Shown here piece by piece: positions 44,426 through 57,168 of a stretch of DNA of 64,000 bases. Under the pieces are notes generated by a model. It saw only the letters and a program-made list of their open reading frames with translations, did no database searches and was not told the DNA's origin. How positions within the stretch are numbered: position 1 is the first letter of the stretch; each line of letters begins with the position of its first letter. The stretch lies in assembly GCF_001653235.2 (NCBI RefSeq), contig NC_035791.1, positions 434,001 through 498,000 of the forward strand, in the 5' to 3' direction. A program made the translations under genes and the position numbers. This stretch comes from Pochonia chlamydosporia 170. Lineage: Eukaryota; Ascomycota; Sordariomycetes; Hypocreales; Clavicipitaceae.

Positions 44426-46276
44426 TTGCTATACAACAGCTAGGAATCAGACTTGGAGTGAGGAATAGAATTATCGGTTCGATTAGTTGTTTGCGGGTAA
44501 GGAGAGTGGCTTGGTGCAGTTTGTCAAACTCGAGGATCACGGGGGCGAGGTGCCAAGGCGGAAATGGACAAGGCATTGCTGTATATATGGAGCATCAAAC
44601 AGGTGGTTGGAATGATTCACTCGAATAACGAGTAGTTTGTAGCTGCAAGGAATATTGCCAGGGGGCATGGTCTAGAAGCATGTGTGGCGATCAACACCGC
44701 GGCAGGAAGTTGAAACATGAGTGGCCTAGAATAATTAAATGTATCATTGTGGCGTCAAAGTAAGAACCAGGCTAGAACAAGATCCCGGCGACGACACAGG
44801 GCATCAAGCGACAAACTTGAGGCACTCTGAGGGAACGAACTGACTATATTAACCCCATTGTGAAACAGCAAACGCACTGTGACCCTAACAAAACTTGATT
44901 AAGCTAGACGTTGTGCTGACGAAAGATCACCAGACGGAGTACACGGAGTGGCATCCATGAATCAGCTCAATCTATACCGGAGATTAAATTAATCGCCACC
45001 CTGCGCCTCAAGCTCTCATGTTTGAATATATATTACAATTACCCAGCAAATGTCAATATACCCGCTGGGACCGCCGCCGCCGCCGCCACAAGGGACCTTC
45101 CGCACCATCTTTGTGCTGCCATTCAGTCAATCGTGTTTTGTGACAGACAAAGTGATAGGGACTTCAATAAAGCGACATGGAAGGATATCAGCTAGATACC
45201 TCCTCCCAACACAAGCTTTACAACCTCCTCACTCCGATCTGCCGATTATTCAGCGGATGACAAGTAACTACCGGCGAGCTATATTCCTTGGCTTCATTCA
45301 GAATGTCATCAATGTGTGGGGTTTGCTCTGTGTACTCTGCCACGGCAAAACGTTATTTTGGGGGTGCGGCAGGAGGATTTGACAGCTCGTAAATTGTTTC
45401 CAAGACCCCGTCAAAAGCCACCAGTTGACATGAGCGGCAAACCACATGAGCCATGTCACCAAGGTCTCGCTTGGCAATAAAACGGCCTACGCAGTTTCAG
45501 GCCAAACACACTATTAGTATCTGACGAGAAATTCCATATAGCGTTTCTTTCTGCCTGATTTATCTCGGATCTACACTGACGATGGAACTGTCAACCACTT
45601 GGTTTGAGCTGCTGATTTGCAAGCTGCCATATCTGTCCCGCTATTCAATGTTGGAATGATGCCTCTCCAGAAGCAGGGAAGAGCTTGCTAAAAGCCGCGG
45701 GAAGGCAGGATACCAAGAGCGTGGTTCTCGTTCCCCGGTAAGTATAATATCTGAGAAATCAGAGGATTAATAAAGGGCTTCCGGGGAAGCAGGGGAATCT
45801 GCATCTCGGGCCGCCTTACGGAGTACTGTCTTCATCCACGCCACCCACAACGACCCATGACTCGAACTAAACATACCCAACAGCCACTGCAAAAGCCGCC
45901 CATCCGGAAAAAGCATGCGACAGTCGTAAGATCGGGACTGCAAAAAAGGAACCAGACCCTTGACAATACGCCCCTACGGGCCTCCTTTTAACACCAGGCA
46001 GCCAAACTGTAACAGAAGAATTAACGGGCCGAAGCGTGTGTGCTTTTACCTCAACAATTTCCATGCCTAATTGCTGCATTAGGAAAGTCACCACCCAGTC
46101 AGCCAATAGGATGCATGGTTAGCTCAAACGCCACACTAACAAACGTCAAGTCAACTCCGAAATATTTCAAGGCAAACAATCCTTCTGGTATTTTCAACTA
46201 CTTGTCTGCTGCTTCTCTTGATTCGCTACATCAGCGCCAAATCATCATGCACACTCCACCTCTTACAATTTTCTCC
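44426..46276. other. Intergenic region
   Basis: 1.85 kb without a supported gene. It contains TACGGAGTA at 45817-45825, a related acggagtac/acggagtgg pair at about 44935-44950 and a CCGCCG run at 45070-45080. Confidence 0.5.
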
Positions 46277-49078
46277 TCACAAATACTTATTGGCCCCTAG
46301 CCATTCCTTGAGTGAGGCAGCATCCCGCTGCTTGTACGCAGCCCGTCCACGAATCTTGTCCTTGACCGTCTCCAGAGTACGATCAAAGCTCTTGGTGTCC
46401 TTGTCCTTGAAGAAGCTGTCAATCTCATCGACGACAGAACCATCAGTGAAGCCGCCCAAGCTGACACGGACGAATCGGTCCACAACAATGGGGTTGCCGA
46501 GCTTGGTCACACACGCATCCCAGTTCTCCTTCATGTAAGTCCACTGAACCTGTCGGCCGACGGGGTTGCCCGCCAAGCCCATGCCGAGGACGTGCATGTC
46601 TGCAGCGTTGACCGCGTTGCTTGGGGGAGAGGCGTTGAAGTTGAAGGGAACAATGTTCTCCTTGAGCACTTGCTGGTCCTCAAGGGCAGATAGTGCATTA
46701 AGGCAGATCAGCTTTCCGTCAATGGACTTGGTGTTGGACCACTCGTTCTTGATGATGTCGACAGCACGAGCGCTGTCCTTCTTGACGGCGGTGCGCCAGA
46801 CGGCAAGTCGGAGTGAAGGTGGGAGGGGGTTGGCCTCGGCGTTCTCATGCCAAGAGTTGAAGCGTCTGAGAGCTTCGTTGACAGCCCTAGGAATGAATAC
46901 GTTAGCAGCGGCAAGGTACTACAGCAATTTCCTTAGCAAAACTTACTCGACATGCCCATTGGCAACTGCAGCGAGAATGATGCGCTTGCGCAACATTGTG
47001 GTAAGATATTCTTCATCCTCGGCGCCGTCCCAGCCAATTTCAGTCACCTTGTCCGAGAGAAGCTTGACAACAAAATTCTCCAGTCCCTTCTTAATATCCT
47101 CATCTTCACCAAACACCGACTTGACGGAGCCAATAGAATCAAGAACCTGGGTCCAAACAAGAGGATGAGTCTCCTTGCTGAAGCCCTCGAGGAAGGTGAG
47201 AAGAGCGGCGGTGGTGCTGTTGCCGGCAAACGCCAGGTCGGCTGTAGAACCGATAATGGCAATCTTGTCCTCGGTGCTCAGCCTATCCAGCTGCGTGCTA
47301 AGCTTCGCCAGGCGAGCAGGAGGATAGTTGACGCGGTAGAAGCCAGTGGCTCCGCTGTTCAGCTTGTAAAACTCATCATCAATATCACGAATGGTCTCCT
47401 CCTTCTGGAGCAAAGACATGGTGTTGATGCCACTCTCGCCCTTCTTGCCCTCGAGGCCAAGAGGCACCCACCAGGTGGTGGTATCATCCTCGGGCTTGAC
47501 ATCACCAGTGGACAAGAATCGGGACTGCTTGATCGAAATTTGTCCGGGTTCTTCGGCAACGGTGACTACCGGGTGTCCAATCTTGGAGATCCAAGGACCC
47601 ATGAGAGCATTGACATCTTTTCCAGAAGCCTCGCTGAGAGCATCCCAGAGAGCCTTTGTCTTGGCATTACCGTATGCGTGAGCTTTGAGATAGTTGGACA
47701 CACCCTTGAGGAAAGTTTCGACGCCAAGGTGGTTAGCCAACATGCGAATGGCAGAGCAGCCCTTGAGGTAGCTGATGGAGTCGAAGATCTGGTTGACATC
47801 GAGGGCATCACGGACAGGGACGTGGATGGGGTGACTGGCGCGGATGCCGTCGAGACGGAAAGCAGCCTCCATGCCCTCGTTGACGAACTGAGCCCACACC
47901 TGCCAGTCGGGGTGCAGGTGGTCGACGGCGTGCCAGCCAACCCAGGTGGCGAAACCTTCGTTCAACCACAGCTCATCCCACCAGTCCATGGTGACCAGGT
48001 TGCCGAACCATTGGTGAGCAAGCTCGTGGGCAACAACGTAGGCAACGGCATTCTTGAAACGGGCATCTGAAGTCTTCTCGTCAAAGAGAACCTGGGTGGT
48101 ACGATATGTCACGAGACCCCAGTTCTCCATAGCACCGTGGGTGAACTCATGAACAGCCAGGAGATCGGACTTGGGGAGAGGGTAGTCAATGTCGAAAATC
48201 TCGGAGAAGAAGTCGATAATCTTGGGGGCGTGCTGCAAAGCCCACTGGCCCTGCTCTTTGAGACCGCGGGTCGTGTAGACGCGGACGGGGATCTGCTTGC
48301 CATTGTATCGGCGGTCGGTGAGCTGCTCGATGTACTCAAAGTCACCAACAGCCCAAGCCAAAAGGTACGTGCTCATGACGGGAGATGTCTCGAAAGAAAC
48401 CATGTTCCAGCCATCCTTGGTGGGCTTGGTCTCCCTGACGGGCATGTTGCTGAGAGCAACCTGGTCGGCCGGGATCTCAATCTCAAAGTCGAACGTAGCC
48501 TTCAGGTTGGGTTCATCAAAGCAGGGGAAGGCACGGCGAGCATCGCAAGATTCAAACTGGGTGCTGAACATGTAGTGCCACTCATCATCATGGGGGACTG
48601 ACTTGGCAGGCGTGACGGTAGGCTTGTACTTGGAGCGGTAGAAACCGGCCATTTCGTTGTTCATGATACCTTCAAAGCTGATGGCAATTGATGCCTTCTT
48701 GGAGACAGGGAGCTCCTGGTCGAAGGTGATGGTGGCACGCTGGGCACGCTCATCGTAGCTGAAGTTGGTAGACTCGATGGCTTGGGAGGACTTGGTGTGG
48801 TCAACGACAACCTTGGCGCCGGTAAGCTTGATCTCGAGGGTGTTGAAGACGATTTCCCTGGTGGGCTTGACAATCTCAGCGTCGATGCTGTTGGTCGTTG
48901 GCAATGTGCGTCAGCTATTGGAAGCTCACTCGAGGCAAATTGTCGGAGAGAAGAAGGGAGTAGAGTAGACATACGTCACTGTACCCTGGTAGGTCCAGTT
49001 CTTGAATTCAAGGTCTCGAAGGGAGACATTGTAGTGAGAGGGTTTCACATTATCGGGTAGGATCTCGCGGTCAGACAT
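46277..49078 (-). CDS. M1-family zinc metallo-aminopeptidase (puromycin-sensitive type)
   Basis: Three exons (49078-48975, 48887-46947, 46886-46277; introns 87 and 60 nt) give 884 residues, matching the yeast Aap1/Ape2 and mammalian puromycin-sensitive aminopeptidase type. The N-terminal beta domain begins LPDNVKPSHYNVSLRDLEF. The exopeptidase motif HGAMENWG (about 286-292) binds the substrate amino terminus. The zinc site is HELAHQWFGN with His322, Glu323 and His326, plus Glu345 in LWLNEGFATW. The helical C-terminal domain is complete and ends LKEWLGANKYL. It removes N-terminal residues from peptides, probably in the cytosol, as no clear targeting signal precedes the start. All catalytic residues are present. 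A long open frame on the opposite strand is a codon-bias shadow. The symbol could be an Aap1/Ape2 orthologue, but I leave it empty. Confidence 0.96.
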
Positions 49079-51843
49079 TTTGTGCGGATTTCGTGCTCTG
49101 GCATGAGCTGAGCAGAATCTAGATTGTGTCTGGGGAAGAAGACTAGGAGGATGAAAGAGAGAGTTAGCTCCAAGCTGTCCGGAAAGATAAATACAGCTTT
49201 GCCAAGCAAAGGTTGTGACGTCTGGGGCGGGCTCTCGCAATCCTGAGGCACACGGCAGCTTGACCCAATGTTTCTGACCCAGCTGACCAGTAATTGTATG
49301 ACTGCAGCAGCCGTGGCAACCAGGAAACGTAATAAAATGGATTAAAGTGTCGCAGAGTGTGCATCAAAAAAGATGGTTGGAAAGCTTTGCCATCAAGCTG
49401 CCCCTCGTCTCCGTCTGCCCATGAGCCCATGTCCATCCCACCCACATGGCGTCGGACGAGATGAGGGACCTTTGAAGAGCGGGGTGCGTGCTGGGAGAGG
49501 AAAGCGGAAACAGTCGAGTCCAATCACGGACCGCCATAAGGTGAAGTGGGGGGAGGGGCATCTGGTTCAAACATCTGGTTCAAATGTTGCCAAGTCTGGT
49601 CAAAGAAATTGATGGAGGGCAAGCATGCAAGATCCTGACAACTATTGCCATCCGCCCATCAGAGCAAACGACGCATGCAGTGGCACGGAAGAGGCGCTTT
49701 CAATCAAGCACTCAGGCCAATTGAGAAGATCTTCGCGCAAGATAGATGGCTTATACGTACCTTGAGGAACCAAAAACAAGTGGCCGAGATGGTCTACGTG
49801 CAGCAGCTCCAGTTCCAGCTCCCGTTGAGAAACCTGACACAGATATCCAACTCTGCACGCCAGACCACCTACCACCGCATAACGAAGCCGTTGACGATTT
49901 CACAGACCAACCCAACGAGGCCTGATGCTTCCACCTCTGCGATCCATCGACAATCCCAACCCCAAAAGACCCCTTCTCGGCCGTCTTGCCCGCCTTGCTT
50001 CGGGTCAATTGCACCGCCCGTCTCCACAAGGGGTCACGACCAACGCCGCCGAGTTGCCGCATCAGGCATGTCGACATGGCTGCTTGAACCCCCGTAAAAT
50101 AAATTTGTCACTGGGGCACAGCCGTGCTTCCGAAGCAGCTAGAAGCCAAGCCTGGACCAAACGCCGAACAGAAAAAAAACTCCCGTCCCTTCTTTGGCGC
50201 CTCGTTCCTGGCAGCGTGCTTTTTAGCTCAATTGACAAGCCGGAGTTGGTGGGTGCAAGCGCAAAGGAGCCGCAGGTTGGTGTCTTGCATGCGCGGGTTA
50301 CTGTACCCGTGTTGATGTGCGTGGTCAATGTTTTTTCTGTCTCTCGTGCGTTGTTTTGCCTGGCACTTTTGTATGTTGCAGTCGGACGTGACGCACCCAA
50401 ACGGCAGGAAAGTAATGAAAAAACCGTGTCTATGGAAAAGAAGAAAAGAGTGTAGTGGTACAGTAATAATACAAGTAGCGGCGCAGACTCTGCCGGCGCC
50501 AGAACCGAGTTTGCCGTCGTGATATATGCGTGAGAGAAATTTCACGTCGTGGACGGGTGCCTGAGTTGGCGATGTTGGAAAGGAGGAGTGCGGGTTCCCT
50601 CATAGCACTGTATTATGCACTGTGTGACGCTCAAGTGAGAAGGACAATCTCAAGATATTAGCCGCAATTTCTTTATATTTTCCTGCTCCCTTGTTTTGCC
50701 TCGATATTTTTCAGTCTTGAGGAAGTTAAAACTTATTTTAGCGGCGGCTTACCAATTCGGAACGAGTCGCAATACCCAAAAGGTGGCTTTTCATGGGTAA
50801 TATTTAGAGATTGCCAAGATGAGATGCATGCATGGGGTGGAAATGGTTCGCCCTAGCACCTGGCCTTCTACCATAGGTAGATAGAAATGGGGGTTATTGG
50901 TATCTTTATTTTGACCCAGTTGCTACCTGCCACGTCCAAGACTCCTTGTCGATGGTATTATCCAAAGTATGTTGACGTTGAGGCAACTTTACACTTCCTT
51001 AACCATGGCAGGACCAAACCCAATTCCTTTTATGTTTGTTTCTTCCATCAGCATATATTACAGATTTTATTAATTAGATGACGACTCTCCATTGAAAACA
51101 TGTAGTCAATAGTCCATACAGTATGGCAACTCTCGAACTGTTATACCAAATACATGTGCCGCCACAAAACATCACATATCCGCATCGCAGAGATATCCTA
51201 CTGGAATTATCAATGGCGAGTTTCACTACATGCTGCGACAGGACTTTACTTTACGAGTTTAAAGCCAGAACGGGCAGCCACTCTATTCCAAGTCTTGAGT
51301 GCTTCATTTCATGCGGACCTACCCTAGACGGATCTCAGGATAAGCCTTGTAGACGTGGCCGTTAGATGGGACACCAGTTAGAAAACAATCAAAGCGACAA
51401 CACCAAGGACGTTCTGTCATAGAAGCCTAGCAGCGCCTGGCACCAATATTATACTCCTGCCAACAGTTCTTGTACCGATAGTCCATCCAGCGGCAGAATC
51501 AGTATCCAGTCCATTGATGACAACTGCACCGCTGAATACATCACGGTTCTACATCTCATCACCATCAGTCACAAGCAAAGACGCACAACACTTCAAAGCC
51601 AAATTCAATAGTAATGCAATATCCAGTGCCAAAGCCTGTAATGCCACCCACCATCCATGCAAACGCCATCCCAAATAAAACAAATGCACCATCCGTCCCA
51701 AAAGTAAATCCGTACCCATGCATCATTCGTAGATTCAATGAACCAATCAATCCCAGACCACAGACCACAATCATCCCCCATCCTTCAATCTATTCATCAA
51801 AACAACCAGACCTGTGGACTTCTAACGGACCCTTTGCCGGCCA
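49079..51843. other. Intergenic region between aminopeptidase and TCP11-family gene
   Basis: 2.8 kb, promoter side of the aminopeptidase and 3' side of the TCP11-family gene. Several short frames, none with family character. A Gly-rich minus-strand frame at 51565-51774 looks hydrophobic but lies in the probable 3' UTR. Confidence 0.5.
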
Positions 51844-54800
51844 TCACGCAATATCCTCCTGCTGTATCTTGGTGGCAACCGCATCCCACCACGGACTGTG
51901 TGCTGCTCTATCAACAGCACCAACCTTATCCAACAAGTCAGAAATATGTCTCACCCGCTCGACAAATTCGGACAATCCCAAACTAGCCAGTTTCTCGCCC
52001 GCCGTGTTCGCCGCCTTGACCTTTTCGCTCGCCGACCCGGGTGCGAGTCTTGCGAGGATATTGCCTCGCAGACGAGTCAACAGTAATCGAAGCACAGGTT
52101 CTCGAGGCTCCATGGACTGCTCAGACATTTCTTGGCTTGCCTTGAGAACTTTGGTTACCAGAGCGCGGAGGTGGGACTTGGTGACGGCTGGCATGGAACG
52201 ACCTGCTTCGAGGGCGGCCATTGTGCCTTGAACAGTCGCGTCTAACGAGGAATGGTTGGCTTCCAGGACCGTCATGATCCGAGTTGCTTCCGTCTTCCAG
52301 GCAGACCGCACATCACGCTTGAGGATATTCTTGCACTGCAGCAGCACAGCCCCGGCGGTAATGATGCGCTGAATCATGGTAGACACTTCGTTGATGCGCC
52401 GGTGATCAAGCTGCAGCATTTCCGGAATCTGCTCCATTTTCACTGGTGTAGGTTGTGTGAAGACATCGACCAGCAGCTGAGCATAGAACCGAGCAGCGGT
52501 CGGCTGTGACTTGGGGTGGTTGATGCCCTCTGGATCTCGCTTCTGCACCTCGTTCATCACCTTGGCGGTGGCCGATCTCCAAGCAGCCTCAGCAATGTTC
52601 AGGTTCATGCCTCCCTCCACAATGTCCGCCGTAAATCGCTTCGCTTCGTATTGGGCGGCAGATTCAATCAGCTGCGGCGCGGCAATTCTCAGCAGGTAGT
52701 TGATATAATCACAAAGCATCACGTCGATGAAGCTGTTCAACACCTCAACCCGATCAATCAAGTCACCGTCGCTCAGCTTATTCTGTACCAAATCCTTGAC
52801 CTCGTCATCCCGGAAAGGCGCGCACAGCTTGGGAAGTAGTGAGCCCATAGCGGTGAAGAACTTTTCGTAGGAGAAGCTGCCCAAGGTGAATTGTCTTTCG
52901 GCCATCTCGGGATCGAGAATCTCCCCAATGAGATTGTACATTGAGTTGCCGGGTTTCAACAGCCGTTGCAACTTCTCCTTGATGTTTCCAGCCATGAGAA
53001 TAAAATACTTGAAATTTGCCACGGTATCATTCTCAGCCATGGCAGCCCTCATCTGCATGTACAGCGGTCGAGCCAGAACAGCCTGCTGCTCCACGTACTC
53101 TTCAGATGGAATTTGGTACTCCTTATTAATAGCCAGTTCGTGGACGACGATACGATTGTCTGGCAGTAGACCATTTAATCCAGTCTTAATCACGATAGGT
53201 TTGCTTTCGCTTCTGCCCAAGGGCGTCGCGGGGGGCGTGAGGGTCTGCGACTCCGTCGACACAAGGCTTGAAGCGGTGGCAGTTGCATCACCGGCAGATC
53301 CGTCGTCGGCAACTCGGGGCTTCGTGTCCCCGGTCTGTTTCTTCGCTTTGCGAGACTTTCTCGCTTCACTAACAGCCTTGAAGATCAACTTTTTGCCCCT
53401 CTCTGCGCCGGCCAGCTTCTTGATTCGCACAATTAGCATGAGTTGGGAATCTTGGATGCTTTGTCGGTAAAGAGCAGCCGCCGCGTCATCTGTTGTGTCC
53501 TTGACAGTCTGGAAAATAGCATCCAGCTCCACGAACTGCATCAGCATGACTTCAATCAGCGCGTTGGAATCGCGAGATTTCCAGGAGATAAAGGCGTTGT
53601 AAAAGACAGCATATGCCTCCGGGAGAGTATTTTTCAGTCCTGGGGGCATCGTGTACCGGTTAGACGCAGTGAGCCGCACCAGAATGTTCTCAAAATTGAC
53701 AAGAAGATCCTTCGCCTTCCCAACTAAATCTTGCAATTGGGGGTTTGCCAGGTCTGTGCTGGGCAATCGGTGGGAAACCAAGACATCGTCGGGTTCGTCA
53801 TCCTCTCCATGCTCATTCTTGTTGCTCAATACCTGATTAGGGTGGCCCAAGATGAGGAACGCACTCAAAAATGTGCGAACAGCAGCCATCTCGTCCACCG
53901 ATCCTGCCTCGCCTTCTTGAAGGCCGCATATTGCCAAAAGTCGTGCCGTAATAATCAAAACCTTCTCTTGCGCCAGTAGTTCAACCACTGTATCGAAAGA
54001 TGTATCTCTAATTCCGTCAACGGACAGCCCTAGGCTGTTAAACTCTTGAATAATCTTCTTGCGAGTGCAGCCCTTCCACCACCCTTGAATGCGTGCGGCA
54101 GCATCATCCTCAGACAAGGCGGGTCTGGCATCGTCCCTGTCTTGAGAGGAAGCATCATTTGCCTTTCTAGTCATGACACTCTGACCACGAGCCCGCTTCG
54201 TAGCATTTTTACTTCGAAGCTCTTCTCGCCTTTTCTCCGCCTCAGCCATGCGCTCCTCAATCTGCGCGCGCATCTTGGCAATCTCCTGTTCCCTTCTCTC
54301 CTTGGTCAGTTCAGCAACTTGTTTAGCCTTCCGAACCTCCTCTGCGCAATTGGCAACAATCTCAGCCAAGTTGCGCTCCCGTGCTTGCTGGGCAGCAAGA
54401 GAACGCTCTTCAGACGCAGTTGGACCACGAGGCTGCGCCTTGGCGAGCGCAGCACGAAGCCGCACCTTTTCGGCGTGGGCGGCCCTATCGGCAAGACGGG
54501 CTCTGCGGTCCTCAAGGAACGAGGCCCGTCGGAGGTGCTGCGCAACATATTTACTTTGGTCGTTGTCGTCGCGAGAGGCGGTGTGCTGAAGAGAAGAGCA
54601 TCGCGAATGAGCCGAGGAGATAGAATTACGTCGTGACGAGGCGGCAGAGTCTCTGCGACGAGCCTGTGAGGGTCGGTAGAAGCGAGCCGCTACTCTGGGA
54701 GGAGGCGTATATATCCTATTGTCTTGTTCTAGCACATCGTCGTCGGACGGCGGCATAGCAAGGTCCAAATCCATGGCCATGGTGTCGTCGGATACAGGGC

Positions 54801-54861
54801 CATTCGATTCTTCGAGGGTTCGTGAGGGGTCGGTAAGATCAGCAGATGGGCGACGCATCAT
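51844..54861 (-). CDS. TCP11/Sok1-family protein with IQ motif
   Basis: An intronless protein of 1005 residues from ATG 54861 (MMRRPSADLTDP) to TGA 51844. The frame is open further upstream but only from a GTG. The N-terminal 150 residues are Ser/Arg-rich and disordered. A charged coiled coil follows (AEEVRKAKQVAELTKERREQ, RMAEAEKRREELRSKNATKR), then an IQ-like calmodulin-binding motif AARIQGWWKGCTRKK. The rest is the T-complex-11 domain. Recognisable parts are LPEAYAVFYNAFISWKS, DAIFQTVKDTTDDAA, MLCDYINYLLRIAAPQLIES and RFYAQLLVDVF. The yeast relative Sok1 was found as a suppressor of protein kinase A loss, and the family is linked to cAMP/PKA signalling. Its molecular activity is unknown. 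Full length, no break seen. Whether the IQ motif binds calmodulin is inference. Confidence 0.92.
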   Translation of the reverse strand: MMRRPSADLTDPSRTLEESNGPVSDDTMAMDLDLAMPPSDDDVLEQDNRIYTPPPRVAARFYRPSQARRRDSAASSRRNSISSAHSRCSSLQHTASRDDNDQSKYVAQHLRRASFLEDRRARLADRAAHAEKVRLRAALAKAQPRGPTASEERSLAAQQARERNLAEIVANCAEEVRKAKQVAELTKERREQEIAKMRAQIEERMAEAEKRREELRSKNATKRARGQSVMTRKANDASSQDRDDARPALSEDDAAARIQGWWKGCTRKKIIQEFNSLGLSVDGIRDTSFDTVVELLAQEKVLIITARLLAICGLQEGEAGSVDEMAAVRTFLSAFLILGHPNQVLSNKNEHGEDDEPDDVLVSHRLPSTDLANPQLQDLVGKAKDLLVNFENILVRLTASNRYTMPPGLKNTLPEAYAVFYNAFISWKSRDSNALIEVMLMQFVELDAIFQTVKDTTDDAAAALYRQSIQDSQLMLIVRIKKLAGAERGKKLIFKAVSEARKSRKAKKQTGDTKPRVADDGSAGDATATASSLVSTESQTLTPPATPLGRSESKPIVIKTGLNGLLPDNRIVVHELAINKEYQIPSEEYVEQQAVLARPLYMQMRAAMAENDTVANFKYFILMAGNIKEKLQRLLKPGNSMYNLIGEILDPEMAERQFTLGSFSYEKFFTAMGSLLPKLCAPFRDDEVKDLVQNKLSDGDLIDRVEVLNSFIDVMLCDYINYLLRIAAPQLIESAAQYEAKRFTADIVEGGMNLNIAEAAWRSATAKVMNEVQKRDPEGINHPKSQPTAARFYAQLLVDVFTQPTPVKMEQIPEMLQLDHRRINEVSTMIQRIITAGAVLLQCKNILKRDVRSAWKTEATRIMTVLEANHSSLDATVQGTMAALEAGRSMPAVTKSHLRALVTKVLKASQEMSEQSMEPREPVLRLLLTRLRGNILARLAPGSASEKVKAANTAGEKLASLGLSEFVERVRHISDLLDKVGAVDRAAHSPWWDAVATKIQQEDIA

Positions 54862-57168
54862 GGTCTGTCGGATATTGAAGCCTGCTCGCGAGTACGGAGC
54901 AGGCGGAACAGACGGCGCGCAGGCTGTTCTTAAGAGGAGAGGGAGTGAGAGTTTGAACTTGACAGGGTTGGGCGTTGGAAGTGTGACAGTAAGATGCGCC
55001 GTAGCCGTTTGCGGTACCAGCCGCACGACGAGTCAGTCAGGCGTCACGGAGCGACGAGGCACAGAACAGCAGGGTTCAAGGCTGCGGCTCCTCGAACCAG
55101 ATCCAAGACGAGGATCAGGACCAGTAAGATAGGATGCGACCGTTGTAATGATCGGGTGTTTTTATCAATAATTGTGAGGTGAGGGCCGTGTTGAGGGAAG
55201 GATGAACCGCGTCGCGTCCTGAAGGTCAACCGTCGCAAGCAGTTGAGCGTCGAAAGCAAGGGCACAGCACCTAACTTAGAATGTACGACCTGGCCTGTCC
55301 AAGTTCCCTGCTCATGCACGCTGTAAAAAAAACAAGGAACTGATCAATGCTGGCAGGAAGCACGTAATCCAAAACGCAGCAAAGCCCAATCTGTCGCCAC
55401 AGGCAAACCAAACGGTTGCGATCCAACCAACTCCGTGTCGTCGCAACTGTCGATTGTTTTCAGAAAGAAGGCCAACAAGTTAAAAGGTTCAAACCATGAC
55501 GCTAGTGGTCGTTCAGCGGGAGGCAGAGGGTGGAACGGAAGAGGTAAAGGTAAAACCGGCGATGGCGGGAAACAATGCTCTGGCTTGAATTGGCTTGGCT
55601 TGGGAATGGAGCGTACGCTTTGGTTCCGGTGCAACCATGAAGATGGCCTTGCTTGTCCATTCGACAACGCAGTCGTGGGCATTGGAGAGTGTGATGAGTG
55701 GGCGCGGCACCAGACTGCTTGAGGTGGGGGCAACGGGAAGGAAGCTTCAACGCCATGCTGACAACATTGAACTGGAAGGCACCAGATGCTGGCACCAGAG
55801 CTTTGGAAGGTTCCAGTTTCGGATGGGGATGGGTGGGGCAGATGCCAGCATTCGCCTCCTCAATCTTGTCCGTCAAGTCTCAGGTGCTCGCAATTACACC
55901 TTGGTCGTCTAAGCCAGGCTACATCATCATGATAATAATTGTCCATCACCTGTCCATGCCGTCCTCATAATGACAGGTTTCCGCTTCATTTGCCGGCGCA
56001 GTACTTACAGCACCGTCTAGACACACAAACCCCCAAATTGAAATCAAAAGGCCACGCTCCGTGCGCCCAACAGCTCCAATCATCATCAACTTCAAAAGAC
56101 GCAAAACGACCATTGCCCTCCGCAAGCAACAAGACAGGAAGTCATTTGATGTCATATGTCCTGTCACATCCGATAGCCTGGCACATGGTCGCCAGCTCTA
56201 GCCCCAGCCCCCTCCCGAATCTGAATCCGGAGTGCATGCGCCGAGTTCCAATGCATGGGCATGCAATGCGATGCGGGCGGGCAGATCTTTGGCCATGGAA
56301 TCTTGCTAGTTGCTAGCCACCGGTTCTCATTTGCGACAGCTGTGCATGTCCAAAGTTGATACGTCATATCATACTCCCTCTACCTAGGTAGGCAGCATGG
56401 ACAGATTTCTGTGCCAGGGGCTATTTTACCGTCATGTCCAGAGTACTTACTACACCATTGTAGATGTGATGGCACGGCTTCACCCATTGATATCAAGTAA
56501 TCAAGTCTCCGTCTCATATCTAGCCCCAGCCCTCACCATCAGTCACAACACTCGTAGTAAATCTGAATCTGTAAAAGGCGTTGATGTATGATGATAATAA
56601 CACTCATCCTACTGTAATAAATACTGTTACAAAACATAGGTCGTCTGGGGTTGCATATTATCTAGCACGCCCTATTCCATCGTGACCCTGAAGAAGAAAA
56701 CAACCCAAAGCAGAAAAACAATCATCAGGCATCCTACTTTGTTGCTCGTTTCCTATGGCGTGAGATTTGGGACTGTGTCCGCTTTTATGAATCTAGCAAC
56801 CTCTCTCCAGGAGGTGCTTGCTGTCGCTCATGCAATTCCGAGACCCGGACCTGAAAAGAGTATCCGGGTTCCAATATCAATTAATTCCAAAACGCCCTGT
56901 TTTGGTTCGGTAACACTCCCAACCCAAGAGAAGATGCTTCCGAACCCCAAACAATTTCGCCGATCCCATGAATTTCTCCCGCTCCGCCTCTGGGCGTAGG
57001 GAAATAGAAAACCGAAACGAAAAGAAACGAAAATAAAACCCGGCGTGTTGCTGTATGCTATGCAACTCCATGATTCGAATCCCCTCCAATCCCCCCATCT
57101 CTGCTGCGTCTGTCGGTCGTTGCCATCAGGACGCAGCTGTCCAACTTCCTCCAATGTTAATGCGTTGA
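54862..57168. other. Intergenic region upstream of the TCP11-family gene
   Basis: 2.3 kb. It contains the TCP11-family promoter or long 5' UTR and the 3' flank of the phosphatase. GATTCGAATC at about 57073 looks tRNA-like, but no cloverleaf was found around it. No gene supported. Confidence 0.5.

Noticed and set aside
46952..48070. A 372-codon plus-strand open frame opposite the aminopeptidase gene
   Set aside because: It mirrors the strongly supported M1 aminopeptidase and shows no family motif; it arises from codon bias on the opposite strand.
49925..50455. 176-codon plus-strand frame in the intergenic region
   Set aside because: No family motif, several overlapping frames on both strands, and no splice structure; treated as chance.
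51565..51774. Hydrophobic, Gly-rich minus-strand frame of 69 codons
   Set aside because: It lies just beyond the TCP11-family stop, in probable 3' UTR, with no start context or homology I recognise.
54046..54636. A 196-codon plus-strand frame opposite the TCP11-family gene
   Set aside because: Antisense to the coiled-coil coding region; Leu/Arg/Ser composition reflects the complement of Glu/Arg/Ala codons.
57062..57090. tRNA-like GATTCGAATC
   Set aside because: No cloverleaf in either orientation; GATTCGAATC is a self-complementary decamer.
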